Shown piece by piece: positions 53,980 through 62,917 of a stretch of DNA of 64,000 bases. Origin of the DNA: Neomesorhizobium sp963726065 (GTDB lineage Bacteria; Pseudomonadota; Alphaproteobacteria; Rhizobiales; Rhizobiaceae); contig CAVSAU010000016.1 of the NCBI GenBank assembly GCA_963726065.1, positions 558,001-622,000 on the forward strand. Reading direction: 5' to 3'. Below the pieces are notes generated by a model. That model ran no database searches and had not been told where the DNA came from. It saw only the letters and a list, made by a program, of their open reading frames with translations. The first letter of the stretch is position 1. Every line of letters begins with the position of its first letter. A program made the position numbers and the translations under genes.

Positions 53980-54912
53980 GTGCGCGTGAAGATCGTCGGC
54001 TCGGCTGCCGGAGGCGGGTTTCCGCAATGGAATTGCAATTACCGGCTGAGCCGTGCCGCGCGAGCCGGTGTGACCGGAATACATCCGCGCACGCAATCGA
54101 GCCTTGCCATCTCGGCTGACGGAACCGGTTGGGTGCTCTTCAACGCCTCCCCTGACATTCGCCAGCAGATCGCGCAAACACCCGAACTGCAGCCCGCTAC
54201 GGATGCGCCCTTGCGGTCCAGTCCGATCAAGGCGGTGGTGCTCACCAATGCCGATGTCGATCACATTGCCGGGCTGCTCAGCCTGCGCGAACGCCAGCCC
54301 TTTGCAATTTACGCGACCGCACAGGTGCTTGGCGCCATCGCCGCCAACCCAATCTTCGGCGTGCTCGACCCGGCGGTGGTGCCGAGGCGAGAACTTCCCG
54401 ATGGCGAGTTCGAAATTTGCGATGCCGAGGGCCTGGGAACCGGCATTCGCATCGAGGCATTCGCAGTGCCGGGAAAGGTCGCACTGTTTCTCGAGGACGT
54501 CAGCCGGCCCGACGCCAACTACGGTTCGGAAGCGGGCGACACGATCGCCATCCGCCTTGCCGGACGTGCCGGAAGATCGCTGTTTTATGTTCCCGGCTGC
54601 GCGAGGATCGACGCGGATTTGCAGCGGCGACTGGCTGGTGCTGCCTGCCTGCTCTTCGATGGGACCGTCTACACGGACGATGAAATGATTTCCGCCGGCG
54701 TTGGCCAGAAAACCGGTCAGCGCATGGGGCATCTGGCAATGTCCGGAAAAACCGGTTCGATCGCGTCGCTCGCTGGTGTCGACATTGGCCGCCGCATCTT
54801 CGTTCATATCAACAACACCAATCCCGTGCTGGACGGGAATTCGCCGGAATATGCCGTGGTGACGGCGGCGGGATGGGATGTCGCGTTCGACGGCATGGAG
54901 ATCGCGTTGTGA
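53980..54912 (+). CDS. pqqB: PqqB, MBL-fold hydroxylase of PQQ synthesis
   Basis: MBL-fold protein that hydroxylates the cross-linked Glu-Tyr intermediate. GTG 53980 gives RVKIVGSAAGGGFPQWNCNY, the usual PqqB N-terminus and ~310 aa; an in-frame ATG at 53893 would add 29 unusual residues. LTNADVDHIAGLLSLRERQP is the metal motif (NADxDH variant). AISADGTGWVLFNASPDIRQ and VFVHINNTNPVLD-like RRIFVHINNTNPVLDGNSPE are typical. The stop overlaps the pqqC start (GTGA). Confidence 0.92.
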   Translation: MRVKIVGSAAGGGFPQWNCNYRLSRAARAGVTGIHPRTQSSLAISADGTGWVLFNASPDIRQQIAQTPELQPATDAPLRSSPIKAVVLTNADVDHIAGLLSLRERQPFAIYATAQVLGAIAANPIFGVLDPAVVPRRELPDGEFEICDAEGLGTGIRIEAFAVPGKVALFLEDVSRPDANYGSEAGDTIAIRLAGRAGRSLFYVPGCARIDADLQRRLAGAACLLFDGTVYTDDEMISAGVGQKTGQRMGHLAMSGKTGSIASLAGVDIGRRIFVHINNTNPVLDGNSPEYAVVTAAGWDVAFDGMEIAL

Positions 54913-55691
54913 ACGAATTCGTCGCTGCCAGGACCGATTTCGCCACCGCGGCCAAGAGGGGATTGTCGCCGGCCGAACTGGAAGCGGTGCTGCGCCAGGT
55001 CGGCGCGGAGCGCTACCACAACCGCCACCCCTATCATCACCGGATGACCGGAGGCGACCTGACCAAGGGCGAGATGCAGGCCTGGGCGCTGAACCGCTAT
55101 TGCTACCAGGCGGTCATCCCGCGCAAGGATGCAACGATCCTCGCCCGTGCCGAAGACCCGGCTTTCCGCGCCGAATGGCGCAAGCGCATCGAGGACCACG
55201 ATGGTGACGACGGCTGGAGCGGCGGCATCGCGCGCTGGCTTCACCTCGCAACCTCGCTCGGCCTCGACGCCGAGATGGTCAAGAGCGAGCGACAAGCGTT
55301 GCCGGCGACCCGCTTTGCGGTCGGCGCCTATCTCTCCTTCTGCGCTAACCGCACGTTGCTCGAAGCAGTCGCCTCGTCGCTGACCGAGCTGTTCTCGCCG
55401 GTGATCATCGGCGAGCGCGTGCCTGCCATGCTGGCGAAATACGACTATGTTACCGAGGACACGCTGGCCTATTTCAAGAAACGGCCCGACCAGGCATCGC
55501 GTGATTCCGATTTCGCGCTCGCCTATGTGATGAAGCATGCCGACACTCCGGAACGACAGCAACTGGCGATCGATGCGCTGCTGTTCAAATGCGATGTCCT
55601 CTGGACCATGCTTGACGCGCTGCAGCACGCCTATGCGGAAAGCGGAAAAAACATTCCACCGGGTGCCTTCCGGCCGGAGGATGCGCAATGA
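54909..55691 (+). CDS. pqqC: PqqC, pyrroloquinoline-quinone synthase
   Basis: 260 aa haem-oxygenase-fold oxidase catalysing the final ring closure and eight-electron oxidation to PQQ. GTG 54909 overlaps the pqqB stop. RYHNRHPYHHRMTGGDLTKG, QAWALNRYCYQAVIPRKDAT, SRDSDFALAYVMKHADTPER and LFKCDVLWTMLDALQHAY are signature blocks with the active-site His, Tyr and Arg residues. Overlaps pqqD by 4 bp. Confidence 0.95.
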   Translation: MNEFVAARTDFATAAKRGLSPAELEAVLRQVGAERYHNRHPYHHRMTGGDLTKGEMQAWALNRYCYQAVIPRKDATILARAEDPAFRAEWRKRIEDHDGDDGWSGGIARWLHLATSLGLDAEMVKSERQALPATRFAVGAYLSFCANRTLLEAVASSLTELFSPVIIGERVPAMLAKYDYVTEDTLAYFKKRPDQASRDSDFALAYVMKHADTPERQQLAIDALLFKCDVLWTMLDALQHAYAESGKNIPPGAFRPEDAQ

Positions 55692-55984
55692 CGGCCATGC
55701 GCGAACGAACCCTGTTATCGCTGGATTCGACTCCTTCCCTGCCCAGGCATGTGCGCATCCAGTTCGATCCGGTTCGCCAGGCATATGCAGTGCTGTCGCC
55801 GGAGAGGGTCTTCTGGCCCAACGAGATCAGCCTCGACATCCTGCGCCGCTGCGATGGCCGTTCCAAGGTCGGCGCCATCATCGCCGACCTTGCCGCCGAA
55901 TATGACGCGCCGGAGAATGAAGTGGCCGGCGATGTCATGACATTTCTGCAGGAATGGTCTGACAGGCTTTTGGTGCGGCCATGA
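55688..55984 (+). CDS. pqqD: PqqD, PqqA-binding chaperone
   Basis: 98 aa RRE-type peptide chaperone presenting PqqA to PqqE. PRHVRIQFDPVRQAYAVLSP, then ERVFWPNEISLDILRRCDGR and EVAGDVMTFLQEWSDRLLVR are the conserved winged-helix-like features. Overlaps pqqC and pqqE by 4 bp each (ATGA), indicating coupled translation. Confidence 0.93.
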   Translation: MTAMRERTLLSLDSTPSLPRHVRIQFDPVRQAYAVLSPERVFWPNEISLDILRRCDGRSKVGAIIADLAAEYDAPENEVAGDVMTFLQEWSDRLLVRP

Positions 55985-57117
55985 GCGAAGCGCTGCTCCC
56001 CCCGATCGGCATGCTGGCGGAACTCACCCATCGCTGCCCGCTGCAATGCCCTTATTGCTCCAACCCGACCGAACTGATGAAGGCCAATCGGGAGCTGGAC
56101 ACCGAAACCTGGCTTTACCTCTTCCGCCAGGCGGCGGACCTTGGCGTACTGCAGGTGCATCTCTCCGGCGGAGAGCCAACGCTGCGGCGCGACCTCGAAC
56201 AGCTTATCGCTGGGCTTTCCAGCCGTGGCGTCTACACCAATCTGATCACCGCCGGGGTTGGCATCGCCGAAGGCCGCATCGAGGCCTTCGGCGAGGCCGG
56301 GCTCGACCATGTGCAATTGAGCTTCCAGGGCGCACACGCCGAAACGACCGAGCGCATCGGCAACAATCGCGGCGGCCACCAGAAAAAGCTGGAGACGGCG
56401 CGGCGCGTGAGGGCAGCCCGGCTGCCGCTCACCATCAACGCGCCGATACACCGCCACAACATCGGGGAAGTGCCGGATTTCATCGAGCTGGCGCTGTCGC
56501 TGGGCGCCGAGCGGCTGGAAATCGCCAATGTGCAGTATTCGGGTTGGGCGCTGGTCAACCGCGATGCACTGATGCCGGACCGTGACACCGTCGAGCGCCA
56601 GGTGGAGATCGTCGGGCAGGCGCAGGAGCGGCTGCGCGGCATCCTCAACATCGATTTCGTCACGCCCGACTATTTCGCCATCTACCCTAAACCCTGCATG
56701 GGCGGCTGGGCGCGTGACGCCTTCATGGTGGCTCCGGACGGAACGGTCCTGCCCTGCCACGCCGCCCACACGATCCGCTCGCTGACGTTCGAGCGTTTCG
56801 GCGACCGCTCTCTGGCTGAGATCTGGTCGGATTCCCCGGCCTTCAATGCATTTCGCGGCACCGACTGGATGCAGGAGCCGTGCCGCGGTTGCGAGCGGCG
56901 CGAGATCGACTGGGGCGGCTGCCGTTGTCAGGCGATGGCGATAGCCGGCGATCCAGCCGCGACCGACCCGGCCTGCGTGAAGTCGCCGCTGCATGCGCGC
57001 ATGGGCATGCTGATCGACGACGCGCTTGCCAGCGCGCGCGCCGAGAAAACTGCCGGCAATCCTCCCGAAGAGAGCTTCATCTACCGCCGCATCGCGGCTA
57101 CAACCCAGCTGGCTTAA
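55981..57117 (+). CDS. pqqE: PqqE, radical SAM enzyme of PQQ synthesis
   Basis: 378 aa radical SAM/SPASM protein that cross-links Glu and Tyr of PqqA. The radical SAM cluster motif C19-x3-C23-x2-C26 lies in LTHRCPLQCPYCSNPTELMK; VHLSGGEPTLRRDLEQLIAG is the SAM glycine motif. The SPASM Cys lie in VLPCHAAHTIRSLTFERFGD and EPCRGCERREIDWGGCRCQA. Unbroken; last gene of the pqqABCDE operon. Confidence 0.95.
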   Translation: MSEALLPPIGMLAELTHRCPLQCPYCSNPTELMKANRELDTETWLYLFRQAADLGVLQVHLSGGEPTLRRDLEQLIAGLSSRGVYTNLITAGVGIAEGRIEAFGEAGLDHVQLSFQGAHAETTERIGNNRGGHQKKLETARRVRAARLPLTINAPIHRHNIGEVPDFIELALSLGAERLEIANVQYSGWALVNRDALMPDRDTVERQVEIVGQAQERLRGILNIDFVTPDYFAIYPKPCMGGWARDAFMVAPDGTVLPCHAAHTIRSLTFERFGDRSLAEIWSDSPAFNAFRGTDWMQEPCRGCERREIDWGGCRCQAMAIAGDPAATDPACVKSPLHARMGMLIDDALASARAEKTAGNPPEESFIYRRIAATTQLA

Positions 57118-57144
57118 AGTTTCTTCACAAACCGGGAGGTATCG

Positions 57145-58017
57145 TTGGGCGACACGATCCGTCTTGCCGCCGGCAGCACCGCGGCGGAAATCGCGCTCAC
57201 AGGCGCCGAACCCCTCGCCTGGTCCGTCGGCGGGCGCGACCTTTTGTGGCAAGCCGACCCGGCATTCTGGGCGCAGACCAGCCCCATTCTGTTTCCGCTG
57301 GTCGGCTGGGCGCGCAATGGAGAAATCCGCGTCGACGGCAAGCCGCACAAGATCGGGGTGCATGGCTTTGCCGCCGCAAAGCCATTCGTGCCTGTAGAAA
57401 GGACGGAAAGCTCCGCCAGATTGACCCTCAGGGACGATCCCGATTCCCGAAAGAGCTTTCCCTTTGCGTTTGAACTGGACGTTTTCCACGCGATTTCCGA
57501 TGGCGAACTGTCAACGGCGTTCACCGTGCGAAATCCGGGCGACAAACCCCTGCCCTATGCGCTCGGCGTTCACCCCGGCTTCCGCTGGCCGTTTTCCGGG
57601 CAGAGCCGCGACGGCTGCCGCATCGAATTCGAGCGGGCTGAAAAACCGGAAGTGCCCGTCATCGCCAGCGGCGGCTTGTTCTCGACCAGCACACGGCCGG
57701 TGCCGCTCGACGGCCGCGTGCTGCCGCTGTCGGAGGAACTGCTGTCGCGCGAAGCGCTCTGCTTTCTCAACGCAAACAGCCGCTTGATCCGTTTTGTTGC
57801 AGAAGATGGCGCGGCCATCTCCATGGCCGTCGAGGACTTTCCGCACTTCGCGATCTGGAGCCGGCCGGGCGCGCCGCTGGTGTCGCTCGAAGCCTGGACC
57901 GGGCACGGCGATCCCGAGGGTTTCGAAGGCGACATCCGGGAAAAGCCGTCGATGCGTTTCCTGGCGCCCGGAGCGGACGCGCGGCACGTTGTGCGGATGC
58001 GTTTCGACGCGGCCTGA
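57145..58017 (+). CDS. Aldose 1-epimerase family protein
   Basis: 290 aa galactose-mutarotase-like beta-sandwich. TTG 57145 follows GGGAGGT and gives GDTIRLAAGSTAAEIALTGA. TSPILFPLVGWARNGEIRVD, KIGVHGFAAAKPFVPVERTE (catalytic His region), LPYALGVHPGFRWPFSGQSR (second His) and SLEAWTGHGDPEGFEGDIRE are conserved. 27 bp after pqqE and possibly co-transcribed, but a sugar mutarotase has no obvious PQQ role. Confidence 0.82.
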   Translation: MGDTIRLAAGSTAAEIALTGAEPLAWSVGGRDLLWQADPAFWAQTSPILFPLVGWARNGEIRVDGKPHKIGVHGFAAAKPFVPVERTESSARLTLRDDPDSRKSFPFAFELDVFHAISDGELSTAFTVRNPGDKPLPYALGVHPGFRWPFSGQSRDGCRIEFERAEKPEVPVIASGGLFSTSTRPVPLDGRVLPLSEELLSREALCFLNANSRLIRFVAEDGAAISMAVEDFPHFAIWSRPGAPLVSLEAWTGHGDPEGFEGDIREKPSMRFLAPGADARHVVRMRFDAA

Positions 58018-58511
58018 GGGCGCGAAAATTCGTTCGGCGCCCCCATGCTTCGGGTCTCGATTGCCGACGTTTGCATTCCTTTGCGCGCCCCTTTCTATAT
58101 TCGAGTCCGGCGCTGCCCCTCACTCTTACCCTCTCCCCGCAAGAACGGGGCGAGGGGAGGTCGGCGTTGCGCCCAGCCTCCTTCGCCCCGCTTGCGGGGA
58201 GAAGGCCTCTCAGTTCCATCCGAATGCGCTTCTCCGTCGCTACGCACGCTTTCGCGTCTGGCCATTGGGTGGAAAAAGTCGGGAACCGGGGCGCTGGTTC
58301 AGCACCTCGTAAGTAAATTATATGGCGCCTTCCCAGAGCGCCAAGCCGCCTTCCGCACACTGCCGCACTGCCGCAGACTGCCGCCGAGTAACACAACCCC
58401 TTGCACTGTAAGGCCTTCCCGCTCATTTATGCCGTCGACGGCACCCGCCGACTAACGCGGATAAACTAAAATCGGGTTGAGTAACCGGTTCGGTATGATT
58501 GGAACGAGACG
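58018..58511. other. Gene-free interval with palindromic repeat
   Basis: 494 bp after the mutarotase gene. It holds the intergenic palindrome at 58129-58205 and low-complexity CTGCCGC-type tracts near 58360-58390, and no credible gene. It looks like the right-hand boundary of the methylotrophy region. Confidence 0.5.
58129..58205. repeat. Rhizobial-type intergenic palindromic repeat
   Basis: Two GC-rich stems in tandem: CCCTC-T-CCCCG (58129-58139) with CGGGG-C-GAGGG (58146-58156), and CCTTC-G-CCCCG (58180-58190) with CGGGG-A-GAAGG (58195-58205). The pattern with CCTTCTCCCCGC-like stems is a common dispersed intergenic element in Mesorhizobium, Brucella and relatives, as far as I recall. No second copy was seen in this window. 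Confidence 0.6.
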
Positions 58512-58711
58512 ATGAAAATCACCACGCAGAAACAGGTCGATGCCGCGCAGGCAAGTCCTGCTTCGCGGTGGTATCGAGCATCTGCTGCCGCGGCGCCACT
58601 TTGGCCGAAGCTGGCCTAGGCGACGACAAGCGCGCCAAGATCGCTGCGGCCAGCGTGCTAAAATTCTGGCTCGACGACTTGGCTGAGAGGTTCGGATACC
58701 TGCGCCGATGA
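58512..58711 (+). CDS. Possible small hypothetical protein (frame interrupted)
   Basis: ATG 58512 gives MKITTQKQVDAAQ, and a neighbouring frame from about 58560 continues GATLAEAGLGDDKRAKIAAA and SVLKFWLDDLAERFGYLRR to a stop at 58709-58711. One indel would join them into ~66 aa. The second half is charged and helical like a real protein, but I do not recognise it, and chance is possible. Confidence 0.3.
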
Positions 58712-59045
58712 GCCGCCATCCGAAGAGCCTTTTGGCGGGCCGCTAGGCGCGACGGGTCCATCGTCGAGAACCGGGGCGCGCAAATCAGTTCGAGCCGCAC
58801 CAGCTCAAGCGAGCGCTGTGTAAAGTTCCGCGCCCGGTTGCCGTAGTCCTGCGGCGCTGCGGGAAGGGATCAGGAGCGCCACGAACTCACCAAAACCTCC
58901 GCTGTAAATGACCACAGTTGGCGGGAAGCAGAAGGTCCGCTTGTGGTCGTGGGAGGAGCGATAGCGGACGTTCAACTTCCAATTCCGATGTCGTGAGTTG
59001 ACCCAAGGGCGACCTTCGTTGTCGGGTCGGACCGTCTGCACACGG
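58712..59045. other. Gene-free interval before the cyclase end
   Basis: 334 bp with no recognised gene on either strand; short minus-strand frames here have no family features. It lies beyond the 3' end of the adenylate cyclase. Confidence 0.4.
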
Positions 59046-60959
59046 TCAGTTCGCCTTCAATCTGAAGACGCTTGTCGCCTCGTGCCGGCCGCGCAATACA
59101 TACTGACCGATGGGTTGCGCCGAGCATCCTGATCCCGCAGATCGCAAAACGATGTCGCTGACCAGAACCACCGCTTCATCGTCGTCGGTCATACACTCTT
59201 TTGCGACATCCTCGATGCGTTGTGCCGTGTTTACGACATCTCCGACCAGCGTATAGTTGATGCGCCCCGGAGCTCCGATGTTCCCCACCATTGCGGGTCC
59301 GGCATGTATGCCTATCCGAATTCTCACGGGCGGCAAGCCGAGGGCTCTTCGACGCCGATTGTCGCTGACAATCGCTGCTGCGATTGCGTTCGCCGCGCGA
59401 CAAGCGCGGGCGGAACGATCAGGTTGCAATTCAGGCGCGCCCCAAAAGGCCATCAACGAGTCGCCGATATACTTGTCTATGGTCCCGCCTTCAGCCTCCA
59501 CGCAGGCAGCAAGCAGACGGAAGTGGTCATTAAGGAAGGTCGCTGCATCGGACGCAGAAAGCCGCTCCGCGAGGCCCGTGAAGTCGACAATGTCGGTGAA
59601 CAGCACCGTGACCTCCCGTTCTACAAGTGCTGTCGCCTGTTCGCCTTGGGCCATCAACTGCTTGACTAACCGTCGGGGCACATAGGTCTCGAACCAGTGC
59701 AACGTCGCGATGAGCGAGTTATAAGCGCCGATCGCTTCATCCAGTTCGCGAAGATGACTGCCGGCGAGCGGGCGAGCAGCCGTGAGGTCGAGCGAACGAA
59801 TTGCGGACGTAGCGTGTGCGAGACGCAGTATTGGCTTGCCAATCGCATAGCCGACCAGCCAGGCACCAGCGACCGCGGCAAGCACTGCAGCAAGCCCCAG
59901 CCAGGCCGCATGCTCAAGCCTGCGGACTTCGCTGCCAAACTCGTCGAGCGGCAGATAGCGGCCGACCACCCAAGGCTGGTCGCTGTATCCTGTGATGTCG
60001 CGGTATATGAAGACATAGGGAGTGTGATCGATAGTGACGATGTGGCTTTTCGAAGAATCTACAAAGGCCGCCGCGCCCGTCTCAGCATCAGGGTTCCAGA
60101 TCGCCGCCAGCACCGGATCCTCGATCTCGGTCAATTCCGGAAGGGGTTTATCTCGCTTGAACAGTTGAGGGTTGTGCGCCAGTGCTGCGTGCGCGAGGAC
60201 ATGATCGCGGCCGAGAAGGATGAATGCGCCCACGTTGGACCCAGCCGGCGATTCGGCGAGAAAGTGTGACAACTCCGCGACCGTGACAGTGGTCAACAAA
60301 ATCCCGAGAAATGAACGTTCATGCCACAGTGGGGTGCGAACATTGACGAGTGGCTGGTTCAGCCGGTCGCTCCAAAGAAGTTCTCCCCACACGGGCTGAC
60401 CTGCGCTTCGCGCCATCTCAAATGCTTCGTCGAGTCCGGGCACGGTTCTCATATCGATCTTTCGCAGGACGACATCGTCGTCTTGTCGTTCCACGCGGAG
60501 TTGCTTCAAATCGGTGCGGATGACGGCGAGTGCGGCGATCTGTGGAATACCGGCGAGTGCTGCCCGAAGCTGACTCAGCGAAGTAGCTTCGTCTAGCGGG
60601 TCAAGATCGCCTTCGAGAAAAAGCTTGGCCAAGAATTCGGACTGATCGCGGGCTGGATCGAGATGCAATCGAGTCCGTTCCACAAGCGTGTCGATAATTC
60701 GCTCACTGCGGTCGCGAACTAGTGCGATGGTATTCTGGCGGCCACTTTCCAGGGCGAGGATCAGCGCCGCCGCGGTGACAGCGATGATGACACCGAACGT
60801 GGCTGCCAACGCGACGTGTATGGGGACGCGGTGCCGATCCTTTGACGCTGCTTTCTCGCTGCTATTCGCCCGAGTCTCGCCGTCGCCAGCAGCTGACCTC
60901 GCCCCGGGAACGAATTTCCAGGTCAAAACCTTTTGCAATGTTGGACCGAAAATGGACAT
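59046..60959 (-). CDS. Membrane-bound class III adenylate/guanylate cyclase with periplasmic sensor
   Basis: 637 aa, unbroken. A basic N-terminus is followed by a membrane helix (VALAATFGVIIAVTAAALIL, ~48-67) and a ~260-residue periplasmic sensor region of the Cache type. A second helix (LAAVLAAVAGAWLVGYAIGK) leads to a HAMP-like linker (LRLAHATSAIRSLDLTAARP). The catalytic domain begins EREVTVLFTDIVDFTGLAER with the first metal Asp; GTIDKYIGDSLMAFWGAPEL has the second Asp, IRIGIHAGPAMVGNIGAPGR the GIHxG motif and YTLVGDVVNTAQRIEDVAKE the transition-state Asn/Arg region. It makes cAMP or cGMP in response to an external signal. Confidence 0.88.
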   Translation of the reverse strand: MSIFGPTLQKVLTWKFVPGARSAAGDGETRANSSEKAASKDRHRVPIHVALAATFGVIIAVTAAALILALESGRQNTIALVRDRSERIIDTLVERTRLHLDPARDQSEFLAKLFLEGDLDPLDEATSLSQLRAALAGIPQIAALAVIRTDLKQLRVERQDDDVVLRKIDMRTVPGLDEAFEMARSAGQPVWGELLWSDRLNQPLVNVRTPLWHERSFLGILLTTVTVAELSHFLAESPAGSNVGAFILLGRDHVLAHAALAHNPQLFKRDKPLPELTEIEDPVLAAIWNPDAETGAAAFVDSSKSHIVTIDHTPYVFIYRDITGYSDQPWVVGRYLPLDEFGSEVRRLEHAAWLGLAAVLAAVAGAWLVGYAIGKPILRLAHATSAIRSLDLTAARPLAGSHLRELDEAIGAYNSLIATLHWFETYVPRRLVKQLMAQGEQATALVEREVTVLFTDIVDFTGLAERLSASDAATFLNDHFRLLAACVEAEGGTIDKYIGDSLMAFWGAPELQPDRSARACRAANAIAAAIVSDNRRRRALGLPPVRIRIGIHAGPAMVGNIGAPGRINYTLVGDVVNTAQRIEDVAKECMTDDDEAVVLVSDIVLRSAGSGCSAQPIGQYVLRGRHEATSVFRLKAN

Positions 60960-61057
60960 TCGGCATCAGCGAACGGCGAGCAAGAAAGAGGGCGGACGTA
61001 GTGCGAGACACACCTCACATAAGGTCGCTCGCTTTGGCGAAATGAAGCTCTCTACTT

Positions 61058-61576
61058 TCAGTAGTGAAGGTGCAGCACGACCGGTGCTTGGTCCCCTCTT
61101 GGAATAACCACGAACAGGTTGTCGTATGCACTTCGTTCGATCTTGACTTCCTCCGGATCTCCCAGCGCCTTGAGAATCGTCGGGATGGTGCTCCAGTGCC
61201 CTACGACCAACACCCTGTCCTTGCCGTTCTCTGAGCGGAGCAGCTGGACCAAGCCGTCGCTGTCCTCATAGGTATGGACACGGATTTCGAGTCCAAGAGC
61301 TTTCGCCAGAGGCTCGGCCGTCTCGACTGTGCGAGTAGCTTGCGTAGCGTAGATGGCAGTGATACCGGCTTCTTTCAGTCGCTCAGCCAACATCTCGGCC
61401 CGTTGTTGTCCGGATTCCGACAGCGGGGTCTCGTCGAGAATCTCATCAAGGTTCAGCGTTGATGGGGGATCACTGTGCCGAACGAGATAGATCGCCTCCT
61501 GCGCAGCGACTGAATGGGGCAATACAAGGATGACGGCAGCTAAACCGATCAGCAATCGGATGGCCCTGAGTTCCAT
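61058..61576 (-). CDS. Secreted histidine phosphatase superfamily protein (SixA-like)
   Basis: 172 aa. Signal peptide LLIGLAAVILVLPHSVAAQ, then EAIYLVRHSDPPSTLNLDEI with the catalytic RHS (usual RHG altered to RHS). LSESGQQRAEMLAERLKEAG, IYATQATRTVETAEPLAKAL (second Arg, TRT) and KDRVLVVGHWSTIPTILKAL (second catalytic His) follow. 98 bp upstream of the cyclase gene on the same strand. Substrate unknown; its periplasmic location argues against a classical SixA role. Confidence 0.83.
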   Translation of the reverse strand: MELRAIRLLIGLAAVILVLPHSVAAQEAIYLVRHSDPPSTLNLDEILDETPLSESGQQRAEMLAERLKEAGITAIYATQATRTVETAEPLAKALGLEIRVHTYEDSDGLVQLLRSENGKDRVLVVGHWSTIPTILKALGDPEEVKIERSAYDNLFVVIPRGDQAPVVLHLHY

Positions 61577-61915
61577 GGGCGTTGCTCCCTGTTTCCGCCC
61601 CGCCGGAGAAAACTCCTGATTTTAGCATGCGGGGCGGGCAACAGATAGCTGGTTGGCTTCTTTCAAGCCCGGCGACAAGGCGCGACAGGCGTCTTCGGAA
61701 TTTCGGCCAAACCAACGGGACAGAACGGCCGTGGCGGACGGGTATGCCAAATGTCCGTTCATGGCCATGCGGTGCAAAGCGAAATGGCGCCTTGGTCAGA
61801 AGCGGACTGGCACCTCGAGGTTGGGATTGTGAAAAACGGACACTTCAGGTAGCCGCAGGCGTCGACGTGATCTGACCCAACCCGGACATCTCGGTCTTGT
61901 TGGTACGCACAACTC
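61577..61915. other. Gene-free interval
   Basis: 339 bp between the phosphatase start and the TPR fragment. No coding region recognised. It presumably includes the phosphatase promoter near 61580-61640 and decayed sequence beyond. Confidence 0.4.
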
Positions 61916-62690
61916 CTATGGCGGCAGACCGGCCTGATGCCATGCTTCCATCAGCGTTGCAGCCAGCGCGGGCGTGATCCCAATGGCATTGCAGTATCCA
62001 CTCGAACTGAAGGATGGTTGCAGCACAAGCACCTGCCTGGCGGCGGCTTTGGCTTCCGCTGTTCGCCCGAGTTTGGCAAGCGCCGCCGCCAAGAGGCTCT
62101 GGGTCACGCTGAAGCTTGGATTGGACAAGACGGCTCGCCGGGCGGCGGTTGCCGCTTCCTCGTATTGCCCAAGTATGAAATTGCCGACGGCTACGGCTTG
62201 GTGACCCCCAAAGGCAAACCGGTCTACAGGGCTGACCCGCAACGCACGTTCGGCCCACTCGATCGCCCGCTCCGCCTCTCCGGTCCAGGCCAGGAAAATG
62301 CCGCCAAGAAAGAGCGCGAAGGCGCAAGAGGGGCTCAGCGCAAGCGCCCGCTCGAATGCTTCACGGGCAGCAGCGCGATCATGCTCCACCAGCCCGATGA
62401 CGAACGCGCCCAGGGCCATCGCGGTTGCGTCATCGCGACCATGGGTGACTGCTGCGCGAGCGTGGCGAATGGCCGCGATGCGGTCGGTCTCCTTGAAGCC
62501 GGCTCGGATGAACAGGAACTGGTTGCACCAGGCGAGCAGGCCATGGGCGCCGGCGTAGTCGGCCTCCAGCTCCAGCGGGGCGGACCGACGAATACAGGAT
62601 CGACCTTGCCGAGGGCGCGGCGGCCGGATCGGCACCTGCGGCCGAACGGCTGGTCAGCCGCATCGAGCGATCTCCGCGCCTGCGGATGCG
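61916..62690 (-). pseudogene. Remnant of a TPR-containing adenylate cyclase/transcription regulator
   Basis: C-terminal ~200 residues are a clean TPR-like helical array: AGAHGLLAWCNQFLFIRAGF, RAAAREAFERALALSPSCAF, GEAERAIEWAERALRVSPVD, YEEAATAARRAVLSNPSFSV and GRTAEAKAAARQVLVLQPSF. Rhizobial cyclases with an N-terminal catalytic domain commonly carry such a tail. Upstream only a short out-of-frame piece (LGKVDPVFVGPP) can be recognised, and no catalytic domain exists before the plus-strand DNA at 62690. I read it as a truncated gene; a stand-alone TPR protein is the alternative. Confidence 0.6.
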
Positions 62691-62917
62691 TGGTCGGCGC
62701 AATCCTCTGCACGGCGGGACTCGCTTATCTCCCGTTCGGGTTGCCGCGATTCGTTGCGCAGAGTGGCTGGGGATGGCTCCCGACGGGCGCAGCTGCCTTT
62801 GGTGGACTCATCCTCCTCGCCGCACTCGGCAAGGCGATCGGGATGACGGCGGCCGAGGTGAGACTGCGTCGCAACAGCCGCCAGCTGCGGCGCATGCTGG
62901 ATGCACCTGCACAATAA
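62690..62917 (+). CDS. Possible small membrane protein
   Basis: GTG 62690 opens a 75-residue frame with two hydrophobic segments (VGAILCTAGLAYLPFGLPRF and WLPTGAAAFGGLILLAALGK) and a basic tail (RLRRNSRQLRRMLDAPAQ). The hydrophobic-basic pattern is protein-like, but no family is recognised and no good Shine-Dalgarno is present. It may be a fragment. Confidence 0.3.
   Translation: MVGAILCTAGLAYLPFGLPRFVAQSGWGWLPTGAAAFGGLILLAALGKAIGMTAAEVRLRRNSRQLRRMLDAPAQ

Noticed and set aside
51361..54807. A 1148-codon open frame on the minus strand, the longest in the window
   Set aside because: It runs antisense through the xoxF 3' end, xoxG, xoxJ, the CXXCW gene, pqqA and pqqB, all of which have clear family motifs and signal peptides on the plus strand. 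High GC at third positions of the real genes creates such shadows.
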